Source: Microbacterium sp. T2.11-28
Lineage (GTDB): Bacteria > Actinomycetota > Actinomycetes > Actinomycetales > Microbacteriaceae
Direction: 5' to 3'
DNA length: 64,000 nucleotides
NCBI RefSeq assembly: GCF_950097975.1
Contig: NZ_CATNHF010000012.1
Location: 1 to 64,000, forward strand
Of this stretch, positions 23,628 through 31,277 are shown one piece after another (the stretch's first letter is position 1; each line of letters begins with the position of its first letter). The position numbers were made by a program, and so were the translations under genes. The notes beneath the pieces were generated by a model. The model was not told the origin of the DNA, ran no database searches, and saw only the letters and a program-made list of their open reading frames with translations.

Positions 23628-24928
23628 GCGGGTGGGGAGCGGTGCTCGATGCCGCCCGGCCCGAGCGCTCCGGCACGGTCTCGCGGGTGGTCGGACTGGG
23701 CGTGGAGGTCCGCGGCCTGATCGGCGCGGTCGGCGACCTCGTCAGCATCGGCGGCGGCGAAGCGGAGGTCGTCGCCGAGGTCGTGGCGGCCGAGAAGGGC
23801 GCCCTGCGCTGCATGCCGCTGTCGACGACCGACGGGCTGCGCGTCGGAGAGCGGGCGCGATCGATGTCGGGCCGGCTGCGGGTGCCGATCGGTCCCAGCG
23901 TGCTGGGTCGCGTCATCGACGGCCTCGGCCGCCCCATCGACGATCGCGGGCCGATCGCCGCGCTCCGGGTGGGCCTGGATCACGAGCCGCCCTCCGTCAT
24001 GGAGCGCACGCGCATCGCGGAGCCGCTCGCCACGGGCGTGCGGGCGATCGACACCCTCGTCCCCCTCGGCCGCGGCCAGCGCCTGGGACTGTTCGCCGGC
24101 TCGGGCGTCGGCAAGTCGTCGCTGCTGTCGATGATCGCCCGCGGCTCGGCCGCCGACGCGAACGTGATCGCCCTCGTCGGAGAGCGCGGGCGTGAAGTGC
24201 GCGAGTTCATCGAGGACGACCTCGGCCCCGAGGGCCTCGCCCGGTCGGTCGTCGTGGTCTCCACCTCCGACCAGCCGGCCCTCGCCCGACTGCGCGCCGC
24301 GTCGACGGCGACGCGCATCGCCGAGGCGTTCCGGGACGCCGGCGGGCACGTCATGCTCATGATGGACTCCCTCACCCGCGTGGCCATGGCCCAGCGCGAG
24401 ATCGGGCTGGCCGCCGGGGAGCCGCCCGCGACCCGCGGCTATCCGCCTTCGACGTTCCCCGTGCTGGCGGGTCTCCTCGAGCGGGCCGGCACCGACCGGC
24501 AGGGCTCGATCACGGGCGTCTACACGGTGCTCGTCGAAGGCGACGACCACAACGAGCCGGTCGCCGACACGGTCCGCTCCATCCTCGACGGGCACCTGGT
24601 GCTCGACCGCGCCCTCGCGATCACCGGTCACCATCCGGCCATCGACGTGCTCGGGTCGGTCTCGCGGCTGGAGGGGAAGGTCGCGGGGACCGCCCAGCGG
24701 GAGCTCGCGTCGCGGCTGCGCACCGTCCTGGCCGCCCGCCAGGACGCGCGCGACCTCATCGGCATCGGCGCCTACCGCGCCGGAGCCGACCCGCGCGTGG
24801 ACGCGGCGCTCGCGCACGAGCGCGCCATCACCGCCTTCCTCACGCAGCCGCTGGACGAGCGGGCCGTGCCCGACGATTCCCTGCGCCGGCTGAGGGAGCT
24901 CGTCGACGCCTTCGGAGATCTCTCATGA
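23624..24928 (+). CDS. fliI: Flagellum-specific ATP synthase FliI
   Basis: A 434-residue type III export ATPase. Walker A is GLFAGSGVGKSSLLS, Walker B VMLMMDSLTRVA, with GERGREVREFIEDDLG and the YPPSTFPVLAGLLERAGT stretch shared with F1-beta-type ATPases. Energises unfolding and release of export substrates at the gate. Overlaps fliH and fliJ by four bases each. Confidence 0.97.
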   Translation: MSGWGAVLDAARPERSGTVSRVVGLGVEVRGLIGAVGDLVSIGGGEAEVVAEVVAAEKGALRCMPLSTTDGLRVGERARSMSGRLRVPIGPSVLGRVIDGLGRPIDDRGPIAALRVGLDHEPPSVMERTRIAEPLATGVRAIDTLVPLGRGQRLGLFAGSGVGKSSLLSMIARGSAADANVIALVGERGREVREFIEDDLGPEGLARSVVVVSTSDQPALARLRAASTATRIAEAFRDAGGHVMLMMDSLTRVAMAQREIGLAAGEPPATRGYPPSTFPVLAGLLERAGTDRQGSITGVYTVLVEGDDHNEPVADTVRSILDGHLVLDRALAITGHHPAIDVLGSVSRLEGKVAGTAQRELASRLRTVLAARQDARDLIGIGAYRAGADPRVDAALAHERAITAFLTQPLDERAVPDDSLRRLRELVDAFGDLS

Positions 24929-25374
24929 GCCGCGCCTTCCCGCTCGCCGGACTCCTGCGCGTGCGCGGCCTCCAGGAACGCGCCGCCGCCGAGCGCCTGT
25001 CGCGCGCGGCGCTGGAGCACGCCCACACCGAGGCCCGGGACCGTCAGCTGCGCGCATCGCTGACCTCGTCGGCCGAAGGACCCGAGGACGTCCGCACCCT
25101 GGCTGCCCTCGCGGCCAGTCGCGTGGCCGCCCGGAGCCTGCTGTCCGATCTGCGCACGCTCCAGGACGCGCAGGCGGAGGCCCTCGGCGCCGCGCGGGCC
25201 GAGCACGCGAGCGCGCGGGTCGAGGAGCACGGACTCAGCCGGCTCGCCGAGGCGCACGCGCGGCGCGAGCACGCCCGGGTGCTGCGCGAGGAGCAGGCAG
25301 CCCTCGACGAGGTCGCCGCGCGACCCGCTGCGCACTCCGCGCCCACGACGTCCCCGACGGAGGAGCCCTCATGA
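24925..25374 (+). CDS. fliJ: Flagellar export protein FliJ
   Basis: A 149-residue helical protein: FPLAGLLRVRGLQERAAAER at the start and a second long charged helix (GLSRLAEAHARREHARVLRE) as in the two-helix coiled coil of FliJ, the central stalk of the export ATPase. Poorly conserved family, so assignment relies also on position after fliI. Confidence 0.88.
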   Translation: MSRAFPLAGLLRVRGLQERAAAERLSRAALEHAHTEARDRQLRASLTSSAEGPEDVRTLAALAASRVAARSLLSDLRTLQDAQAEALGAARAEHASARVEEHGLSRLAEAHARREHARVLREEQAALDEVAARPAAHSAPTTSPTEEPS

Positions 25375-26948
25375 CCCTGGTCGCCGCCCTCGGGCGCATC
25401 GACGACATCCAGCAGCGCATCCGGAGCCTGTCGCCGGAGCCGGTGGTGACCGACGCGGCCGCCGCGACGACGGGCACCACAGGCGGCGCCACGAGCGCCA
25501 GCGCGTCCGCCTTCGCCTCGGCCGTGCGCGACGCGGGCGGAGTGGGCGAGGTCCCCACCCTTCCCGCAGGGCCGGTGGACGGCGGCGACATCGTGGCGCA
25601 GGCGAAGCAGTACCTCGGCGTGCCGTATGTCTTCGGCGGCGAGGACCGCTCGGGGATGGACTGCTCCGGCCTGGTGCAGCGGGTGCTCGCCGACCTGGGC
25701 ATCGACGCGCCGCGGGTCGTGCAGGACCAGGCCGACATCGGCGTCGAGGTGCCCTCGCTCGCCGATGCCCGCCCCGGCGACCTCATCGTCACCAAGGGCG
25801 AGGGCCACATCGTCATCTACGCCGGCGACGGCATGGTGATCCACGCCCCCAGCCCCGGCAAGCACGTGGAACTGCGCGACAACTGGCTGAAGGATGCCGA
25901 CATCGCCACCATCCGCCGCGTCGTGCCGCCGCCGGGTGAGGGCGGCGCCGCCGCCGGTATCGCCGCCGTGTCCGGGCTTCCGGCGTCGGCCGTGCCCGCG
26001 CTCTCCGTCCCGGCGCTGTCGGCCGCCGTGTCGTCCCCCACGTCGATGGCCGCCGCCGCCCGCACCGCTCTCGCGGCTGTCCCCGTGGCGTCGCGATCCG
26101 CGGACGCCGGCGGGGTCGCCGACGCGCTCGCCTCCCTCATCGCCGCCGCGTCCGCCCCTTCCGGGGTCGCCGCCTCCGAAGCCGCCGCCTCCGAAGCCGC
26201 CGCCTCCAGAGACGGGGCCGCGGGGGCCGGGGTCGCCGCCCTCGCCGCTGCCGGCGGATCGACGACCGCCGCCGCGTCACCGGCGACCGCGGCCGCGGCA
26301 CCGACGACGCCCGCCGTGTCGCCGGCGCCCGCCGAAACGGTGGCCTCGCCGTCCGCCGTCGCCGCCGCGGCGGGGCTCACGCCGTCCGCCGTGACGTCGG
26401 GTGCGGGCGTCGCGGCGCCGGCTGCCCCGGCTCCGCCGGCCGCCACCCCGCCGGCTCCGCTCGCTCCGCAGCTCACCACCCCGCTCGTGTCGCTGGCCCG
26501 CAGCGGCCAAGGCGAGCACACGCTCACGCTGCGCGTCTCGCCCGAGGACCTGGGTCCCGTCACCGTCAAGGCGCGCATCACCGGGTCATCCGTCACGATC
26601 GAGCTCGCCTCGGGCACCGTCGCCGGGCGCGACGCGCTGCGCGCGCTGCTGGTGGACCTTCGGCGCGACCTCGCCGTCCTCGTCCCGCACTCCTCGATCG
26701 CCGTCACGACCGCCGACGCGCCCCGCGGCGACCAGCTCGCGACCGGCACCGGCGGCTCGTCGGGCGGGGCCTCCGGCGCCTCGACGTCGGGCCAGCCGTT
26801 CGGGCAGGGCGGGTCCGACGGATCCGGGCGCGAGCGGGCGACGCCGCCCGCGCCTGCGGCGCCCGTCCTCCCGCCCTCCGCGGACGCCCTGCCGCTCCCC
26901 GCGCCGACCGCCGCCAGCGCGGCGACCGGCATCGACCTGTTCGCCTGA
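25371..26948 (+). CDS. fliK: FliK hook-length control protein fused to an NlpC/P60 peptidase domain
   Basis: A 525-residue two-part protein. Residues about 70-185 are an NlpC/P60 (C40) peptidoglycan endopeptidase: AKQYLGVPYVFGGEDRSGMD with catalytic Cys98 in MDCSGLV, His146 in EGHIVIYAG and His158 in MVIHAP. Residues about 190-375 are a low-complexity Ala/Ser/Pro/Thr region with a tandem EAAAS repeat. Residues about 380-450 match the Flg_hook (FliK C-terminal) domain: HTLTLRVSPEDLGPVTVKAR and DALRALLVDLRRDLAVLV. The reading frame is unbroken. Flg_hook domains set hook length and switch export specificity; the hydrolase part could open the cell wall for the rod or hook, replacing FlgJ-type muramidase, which is absent. 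Confidence 0.88.
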   Translation: MTLVAALGRIDDIQQRIRSLSPEPVVTDAAAATTGTTGGATSASASAFASAVRDAGGVGEVPTLPAGPVDGGDIVAQAKQYLGVPYVFGGEDRSGMDCSGLVQRVLADLGIDAPRVVQDQADIGVEVPSLADARPGDLIVTKGEGHIVIYAGDGMVIHAPSPGKHVELRDNWLKDADIATIRRVVPPPGEGGAAAGIAAVSGLPASAVPALSVPALSAAVSSPTSMAAAARTALAAVPVASRSADAGGVADALASLIAAASAPSGVAASEAAASEAAASRDGAAGAGVAALAAAGGSTTAAASPATAAAAPTTPAVSPAPAETVASPSAVAAAAGLTPSAVTSGAGVAAPAAPAPPAATPPAPLAPQLTTPLVSLARSGQGEHTLTLRVSPEDLGPVTVKARITGSSVTIELASGTVAGRDALRALLVDLRRDLAVLVPHSSIAVTTADAPRGDQLATGTGGSSGGASGASTSGQPFGQGGSDGSGRERATPPAPAAPVLPPSADALPLPAPTAASAATGIDLFA

Positions 26949-26963
26949 CCCCCGAGGAGACCC

Positions 26964-27377
26964 ATGCCCGTCGAATCCGTCACCGCCGCGGCGGTCGCCA
27001 CCGCGGCGACCAGCACCGCCGCACCCCCCAAGAAGGCGCTCGACGCCGAGGTGTTCCTGCAGCTGCTCGTCGCCCAGATGAAGAACCAGGACCCGAGCTC
27101 GCCACTGGACACCAACGAGATGATGGCCCAGACCACGCAGCTGGCGATGATGGAGCAGCTGACCGCCCTGGCCGACACCTTCACCGAGAGCTTCGCGCTC
27201 AGCATGCGCCAGACCGCCGCCGCGCTCGTCGGCACCCAGGCGTCCTACGTCGACGCCGACGGCGTCACCCGCACGGGCCTCGTCAGCAAGGTCTCGTTCG
27301 AGAACAGCATCCCCCTCGTCACCATCGGCGACACCACCGTTCCGCTCGACGCCGTGTCGGGCATCACCGCTTCCTGA
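26964..27377 (+). CDS. flgD: Flagellar hook-capping protein FlgD
   Basis: A 137-residue FlgD. The conserved N-terminal region is EVFLQLLVAQMKNQDPSSPL followed by DTNEMMAQTTQLAMMEQL; the C-terminal Tudor/FnIII cap domains of enterobacterial FlgD are missing, leaving a short form. Works as scaffold for hook assembly. Located 15 bases after the fliK fusion with GAGGAG ribosome site. Confidence 0.95.
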   Translation: MPVESVTAAAVATAATSTAAPPKKALDAEVFLQLLVAQMKNQDPSSPLDTNEMMAQTTQLAMMEQLTALADTFTESFALSMRQTAAALVGTQASYVDADGVTRTGLVSKVSFENSIPLVTIGDTTVPLDAVSGITAS

Positions 27378-27400
27378 CCCCCCACAGAAGGGCACCCCCC

Positions 27401-28558
27401 ATGCTCCGTTCGCTCTACGCCGGCATCTCCGGCCTCCGCTCCCACCAGACCATGCTCGACGTGACCGGCAACAACATCGCCAACGTCAACACCATCGGCT
27501 TCAAGGCGGGCTCCGTCCAGTTCCAGGACACGCTCTCGCAGATCGTGCAGAACTCCCGCGCCCCGCAGGAGGGTGCCGCAGGCTCCAACGCCGCGCAGGT
27601 CGGTCTCGGCACCCAGATCGCCGCGATCCGCACCAACTTCGCGCAGGGATCCGCGCAGACCACCGGCGTCCCGACCGACCTGATGGTCGCCGGCGACGGA
27701 TTCTTCGTCGTCCGCAAGGGCGCCGAGACGCTCTACACGCGCAACGGCGGCTTCTCGTTCGACTCCGCCGGCCGCCTCGCGACCGCCGACGGCGCGCTCG
27801 TGCAGGGATGGACGGCCACCGACGGCGTCATCGCGACCGGCTCCCCGATCGGCACGGTCGCGCTCCCGGTCGGCGCGACCTCGCCCGCCGTCGCGACCGG
27901 CGGCGCCACGGTCACCGGCAACCTGCCCGCCGACGCCGCCGCCGGCGAGCAGATCGTCCGCGACATCACCGTGTACGACGCGGACGGCGCCGCGAGCCAG
28001 CTCACGCTCACCTTCACCCGCACCGCCGCCGGCTGGGACGTCACCGACGGCACCGCGACGACCTCGCTCGCCTTCACGAACGGCGCGCTCACCGCCCCGG
28101 CGTCGCTCACGGCAGGGGCCGTCACCGTCGACCTGTCGGCCCTCACCGGCTTCGCCAACCTCCGCACGGTCGCGATCACCGGGCAGGACGGTCGCGCCTC
28201 CGGCGCCCTCGTCTCCTACACGCTGACCGCCGACGGGAGTCTCGTGGGCTCGTTCAGCAACGGCGCCACCGAGGTGCTCGCCCAGATCGCCCTGGCATCC
28301 TTCGACAACCCCGAGGGGCTCGAGAAGGCCGGCTCCTCGCAGTACCGCGTGGGCGCGAACTCCGGCGCGGCGCAGGTCGGCGTCGCCGGCAGCGACGGAC
28401 TCGGCGACCTCGTCAGCGGCGCGCTCGAGATGTCGAACGTCGACCTCTCGCAGGAGTTCACGAACCTCATCGTCGCCCAGCGCGGCTTCCAGGCGAACGC
28501 CCGCATCATCACGACGAGCGACGAGGTGCTGCAGGAGCTCACCAGCCTCAAGCGCTGA
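27401..28558 (+). CDS. flgE: Flagellar hook protein FlgE
   Basis: A 385-residue hook protein. N-terminal rod/hook motif RSLYAGISGLRSHQTMLDVT with GNNIANVNTIGFKAGS, FlgE D1 features TDLMVAGDGFFVVRKGAETL and YTRNGGFSFDSAG, and the C-terminal VDLSQEFTNLIVAQRGFQAN followed by ARIITTSDEVLQELTSLKR. Because flgF and flgG are missing from the window this protein might also contribute rod-like subunits, but length fits the hook. Confidence 0.95.
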   Translation: MLRSLYAGISGLRSHQTMLDVTGNNIANVNTIGFKAGSVQFQDTLSQIVQNSRAPQEGAAGSNAAQVGLGTQIAAIRTNFAQGSAQTTGVPTDLMVAGDGFFVVRKGAETLYTRNGGFSFDSAGRLATADGALVQGWTATDGVIATGSPIGTVALPVGATSPAVATGGATVTGNLPADAAAGEQIVRDITVYDADGAASQLTLTFTRTAAGWDVTDGTATTSLAFTNGALTAPASLTAGAVTVDLSALTGFANLRTVAITGQDGRASGALVSYTLTADGSLVGSFSNGATEVLAQIALASFDNPEGLEKAGSSQYRVGANSGAAQVGVAGSDGLGDLVSGALEMSNVDLSQEFTNLIVAQRGFQANARIITTSDEVLQELTSLKR

Positions 28559-28589
28559 CCCTTTCCGGGATCCCCCCCAGGTCCCGGCT

Positions 28590-28630
28590 GGATCCCCGGC
28601 GATCTCCCCCAGATCACACACCGGGGATCC
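28590..28630 (+). terminator. Terminator hairpin after flgE
   Basis: GGATCCCCGG (28590-28599) and CCGGGGATCC (28621-28630) are perfect inverted arms. Located 32 bases after flgE, ending the flgB-flgE transcription unit. Confidence 0.75.
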
Positions 28631-28633
28631 CCC

Positions 28634-28716
28634 CGCGAGCCGACACGATCCGCACGAACCCACACGCTCTGTGCGGTTCGCATCGTGTCGGCTCGCGCAT
28701 TTCGTGTCGGCTCGCG
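28634..28716. repeat. Dispersed GAGCCGACACG palindromic repeat, copy 1
   Basis: CGCGAGCCGACACGAT (28634-28649) is perfectly inverted by ATCGTGTCGGCTCGCG (28682-28697), followed by a further CGTGTCGGCTCGCG at 28703-28716; CGCTCTGTGCGG lies in between. Two related copies occur at 39706 and 55431. Confidence 0.8.
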
Positions 28717-28730
28717 GGTTGGGCGGGGTG

Positions 28731-29003
28731 CTACGGCGAGGGCTCGAGGCCGGCGTGCTCCCTGTCCGTGGGAGGGTCTCCCTCGGCCTGCCGAATGAGG
28801 TCGCGATCGAGCCAGACGGAGCCGAGATAGACGAGCCCTCCAAAGACGAATGGCCCGGCAAGGGTGATGATCCACCACGGGGCGAAGGGCGCCACCCACG
28901 TCGAGGCGAGGTAGTAGGCCGCCAGGACTCCAGCGACGATCAGGATGCGAGGGAGGCTTCCGAACAGAGCACGTGCCGCTGCGAGGCTGACGATTCTTCT
29001 CAT
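28731..29003 (-). CDS. Small membrane protein inside the flagellar cluster
   Basis: A 90-residue protein not assigned to a family. Two hydrophobic segments (about residues 17-37, SLPRILIVAGVLAAYYLAST, and 44-65, WWIITLAGPFVFGGLVYLG) are followed by an acidic tail DREHAGLEPSP. It runs against the neighbouring flagellar genes and lies between repeats, so it is probably a passenger rather than a motility gene. No strong ribosome site seen. Confidence 0.6.
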   Translation of the reverse strand: MRRIVSLAAARALFGSLPRILIVAGVLAAYYLASTWVAPFAPWWIITLAGPFVFGGLVYLGSVWLDRDLIRQAEGDPPTDREHAGLEPSP

Positions 29004-29337
29004 CGCGATGGCCTGCTCATATGTGAGTCGGCTTTCATAGCGGCTCAGACTAGTCGCAGCGGCGCCTCGACCGCCGCGCGCCCTGTGGATAGGCCCTCGG
29101 ACGGGCCGCTTCCCTCCGGGCCCACCGCTTCGCGGGCGCCGAAATGCGGGTGCGCACAGCTCGCACCCACGAATCGCCGCCGGCGAACCTCACCCGCACC
29201 CGCAGGCCGCAGCCGGCACGCCGACCTAACGCATCCGGCGCACTGGCCGACAGTGCTCCTCGAGCCGAAGACACGATGTCGCAGGCCCGCCGTCAGCGCT
29301 CCGCGCAGCGGCTGCATCGACCAGGGAAGGGGTGCTC
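29004..29337. other. Intergenic region before flbD
   Basis: These 334 bases hold no convincing gene. They contain the promoter side of the small membrane gene at 29003 and the sigma-28 site at 29227-29253. The GC-rich middle includes the inverted words CCCTCGGACGGGCC and GGCCCG but no clear longer element. Confidence 0.55.
29227..29253 (+). promoter_or_regulatory. Sigma-28-type promoter of flbD-motA-motB
   Basis: TAAC (29227-29230), 15 bases, GCCGACAG (29246-29253); one base off the GCCGATAG seen elsewhere. Leads to flbD 85 bases downstream. Confidence 0.75.
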
Positions 29338-29586
29338 GTGATCGTCCTCACACGGCTGAACCGCACCCCGTTCGCGGTCAACCCCGACCTCATCGAACGC
29401 ATCCAGGCGACACCCGACACCACGCTCGTGATGGTCGACGGGGCGACGTTCGTCGTCGCCGACACGATGGACGCCGTCATCGACGCGGTCGTTGCCTTCC
29501 GCGCGCGCGTGCTCTCCACCGCGCTGCGGGGCCCGTCCGCCGACCCCGCCGCGGGCGCCTCAGACAGCGCGGGGGGTGAGCGCTGA
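29338..29586 (+). CDS. flbD: FlbD-family flagellar protein
   Basis: An 82-residue protein of the FlbD/SwrD family. It reads (M)IVLTRLNRTPFAVNPDLIER then IQATPDTTLVMVDG and ATFVVADTMDAVIDAVV, matching the family order. In Bacillus SwrD raises motor power through MotAB, and here too the gene sits directly before motA. Start chosen as GTG 29338 (AAGGGG six bases upstream, and it gives the usual MIxLTR start); GTG 29332 is possible. One-base overlap with motA. Confidence 0.88.
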   Translation: MIVLTRLNRTPFAVNPDLIERIQATPDTTLVMVDGATFVVADTMDAVIDAVVAFRARVLSTALRGPSADPAAGASDSAGGER

Positions 29587-30377
29587 TGCTCATCATCGGC
29601 GTCCTGCTCGCCTTCGCGGGCCTCTACGCGATGATCACGCTCGAGGGCGCGCACGTCGAGGCGCTCCTGCTACCCGCGCCGATGATCCTCGTCTTCGGCG
29701 CGACGATCGCGATCGGCCTCGCCGGCGGCACGGTCCACGACGCGAAGGAGGCCGTCCGCGCGCTGCCGCGTGCGCTCCGCGGGCTCAAGGGATCCGCCGA
29801 GGACCTCATCGTCACCGTCGTCGGCTACGCCGAGAAGGCCCGCGCCGAGGGCCTGCTCGCCCTGGAGGACGCGGTCGCCGACGAGAAGGACCCGTTCCTG
29901 CGCCAGGCGCTGCAGAACATCGCCGACGGCACGGATGCCGAGGACCTCCGCGTGCTCATGGAGGATCAGGTCGCCACGGTCGCCGCCGAGCGCCGCACGG
30001 CCGCCCGGTTCTACAGCACCCTCGGCGGCTACGCGCCCACCGTGGGCATCGTGGGCACGGTGGTCTCGCTCACCCACGTGCTGGAGAAGCTGGACGAGCC
30101 CTCCACCCTGGGACCGCTCATCGCCGCGGCCTTCGTCGCCACCCTCTGGGGCCTGCTGTCGGCCAACTTCATCTGGCTGCCGATCGGAGCGCGGCTCCAG
30201 CGCCTCGCCGAGCTCGAGGTCGACCGCATGACCCTCCTCACCGAGGGGATGCTCGCCGTGCAGGCCGGAAGCCCCCACCACCTCGTCGAGGAGCGCCTCC
30301 GTGCGCTCACCCCGGACACCGGCGGCAAGCGGCGCCGCGAGAAGCCGGCGCCCGCACCGGTCGAGGAGCCCGCATGA
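29586..30377 (+). CDS. motA: Flagellar stator protein MotA
   Basis: A 263-residue stator with four membrane segments: MLIIGVLLAFAGLYAMITLE, APMILVFGATIAIGLAGG, then after a cytoplasmic loop the pair GGYAPTVGIVGTVVSLTHVL and PLIAAAFVATLWGLLSANFI. The loop contains AVADEKDPFLRQALQNIADG. Forms the proton or sodium channel with MotB. Overlaps motB by four bases. Confidence 0.95.
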   Translation: MLIIGVLLAFAGLYAMITLEGAHVEALLLPAPMILVFGATIAIGLAGGTVHDAKEAVRALPRALRGLKGSAEDLIVTVVGYAEKARAEGLLALEDAVADEKDPFLRQALQNIADGTDAEDLRVLMEDQVATVAAERRTAARFYSTLGGYAPTVGIVGTVVSLTHVLEKLDEPSTLGPLIAAAFVATLWGLLSANFIWLPIGARLQRLAELEVDRMTLLTEGMLAVQAGSPHHLVEERLRALTPDTGGKRRREKPAPAPVEEPA

Positions 30378-31186
30378 GCGTGCCGCGCCGGCGCCGCATC
30401 CCCGCCCACAGCGGCCACGACGGCCCCGACGAGCGCTGGATGGCGTCCTATCTCGACATGATCACGGTGCTCATGTGCATGTTCATCGTGATGTTCGCCA
30501 TGTCGACCGTCGACCAGGAGAAGTTCGAGGCGCTGCGCGCGTCGCTGGCCACCGGCTTCGGCGTGGAGGAGTCCGCGGCCGTCGACGTGTCCGAGGGCGT
30601 CGTCGTGCCCGCCGACCTGGTCGACGACGAGGGCGAGGCGTTCTACGAGCTCCCCCCGAACGCCGCCGAGGAAGAGTACGACAGCCTGGCGCTCCTGCGC
30701 GAGCGCCTGCAGGATGCACTGGACGAGGAGGGCCTCGGCGACACCGCGACCTTCACGATCGACGAGCGAGGGCTGACGATGGGGCTGAAGAGCGCCGAGA
30801 CGTTCTTCGCGACCAACAGCACCGTGCTCAGCGCCAAGGCCCGCGCCGTCCTCGACGCCGCCGCCACCGTGCTCGCCGACGACACGCACGACATCTCGGT
30901 GGAGGGTCACGCCGACTATCGCCGGCCCGCCCCGCCGTTCCGCGACAACTGGGAGCTGTCCTCCGCACGCGCGACGGGGGTGCTGCGCTACCTCGCGAAC
31001 GAGGGCGAGGTCGACCACGGGCGCATCAGCTCCGTCGGATACGGCTCCTCGCGCCCGCTCGCGAAGGGCACCAGCGCGGCCGCGCTCGCCAAGAACCGCC
31101 GCGTCGACATCGTGGTCCTCTCCTCCGCCGCAGAGGAGGTGCGCGAAGAGCTCCCCCGCCTCGACGCGGTCGCCGCCGGCCGCTGA
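30374..31186 (+). CDS. motB: Flagellar stator protein MotB
   Basis: A 270-residue stator. The single membrane helix carries the ion-binding Asp: WMASYLDMITVLMCMFIVMF. The OmpA-like peptidoglycan-binding domain in the C-terminal half shows DISVEGHADYRRPAPPFRDN, WELSSARATGVLRYLANEGE and NRRVDIVVLS. Anchors the stator to the cell wall. Starts inside the motA stop; the long frame from 29492 is a motA shadow. Confidence 0.95.
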   Translation: MSVPRRRRIPAHSGHDGPDERWMASYLDMITVLMCMFIVMFAMSTVDQEKFEALRASLATGFGVEESAAVDVSEGVVVPADLVDDEGEAFYELPPNAAEEEYDSLALLRERLQDALDEEGLGDTATFTIDERGLTMGLKSAETFFATNSTVLSAKARAVLDAAATVLADDTHDISVEGHADYRRPAPPFRDNWELSSARATGVLRYLANEGEVDHGRISSVGYGSSRPLAKGTSAAALAKNRRVDIVVLSSAAEEVREELPRLDAVAAGR

Positions 31187-31242
31187 ACCGCCGTACCGCC
31201 TCCCCGGCGCCGCCGGACCGCCCGCACCCTGCGACGCGGCCC

Positions 31243-31269
31243 TTACGCGGTCGCACGGGCGACCGATAG
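31243..31269 (+). promoter_or_regulatory. Sigma-28-type promoter of fliM-flhA
   Basis: TTAC (31243-31246), 15 bases, ACCGATAG (31262-31269). Only 8 bases separate the end of the -10 from the GTG annotated as the fliM start, so transcription would begin at or next to the start codon. Confidence 0.72.
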
Positions 31270-31277
31270 TCCCGCTC

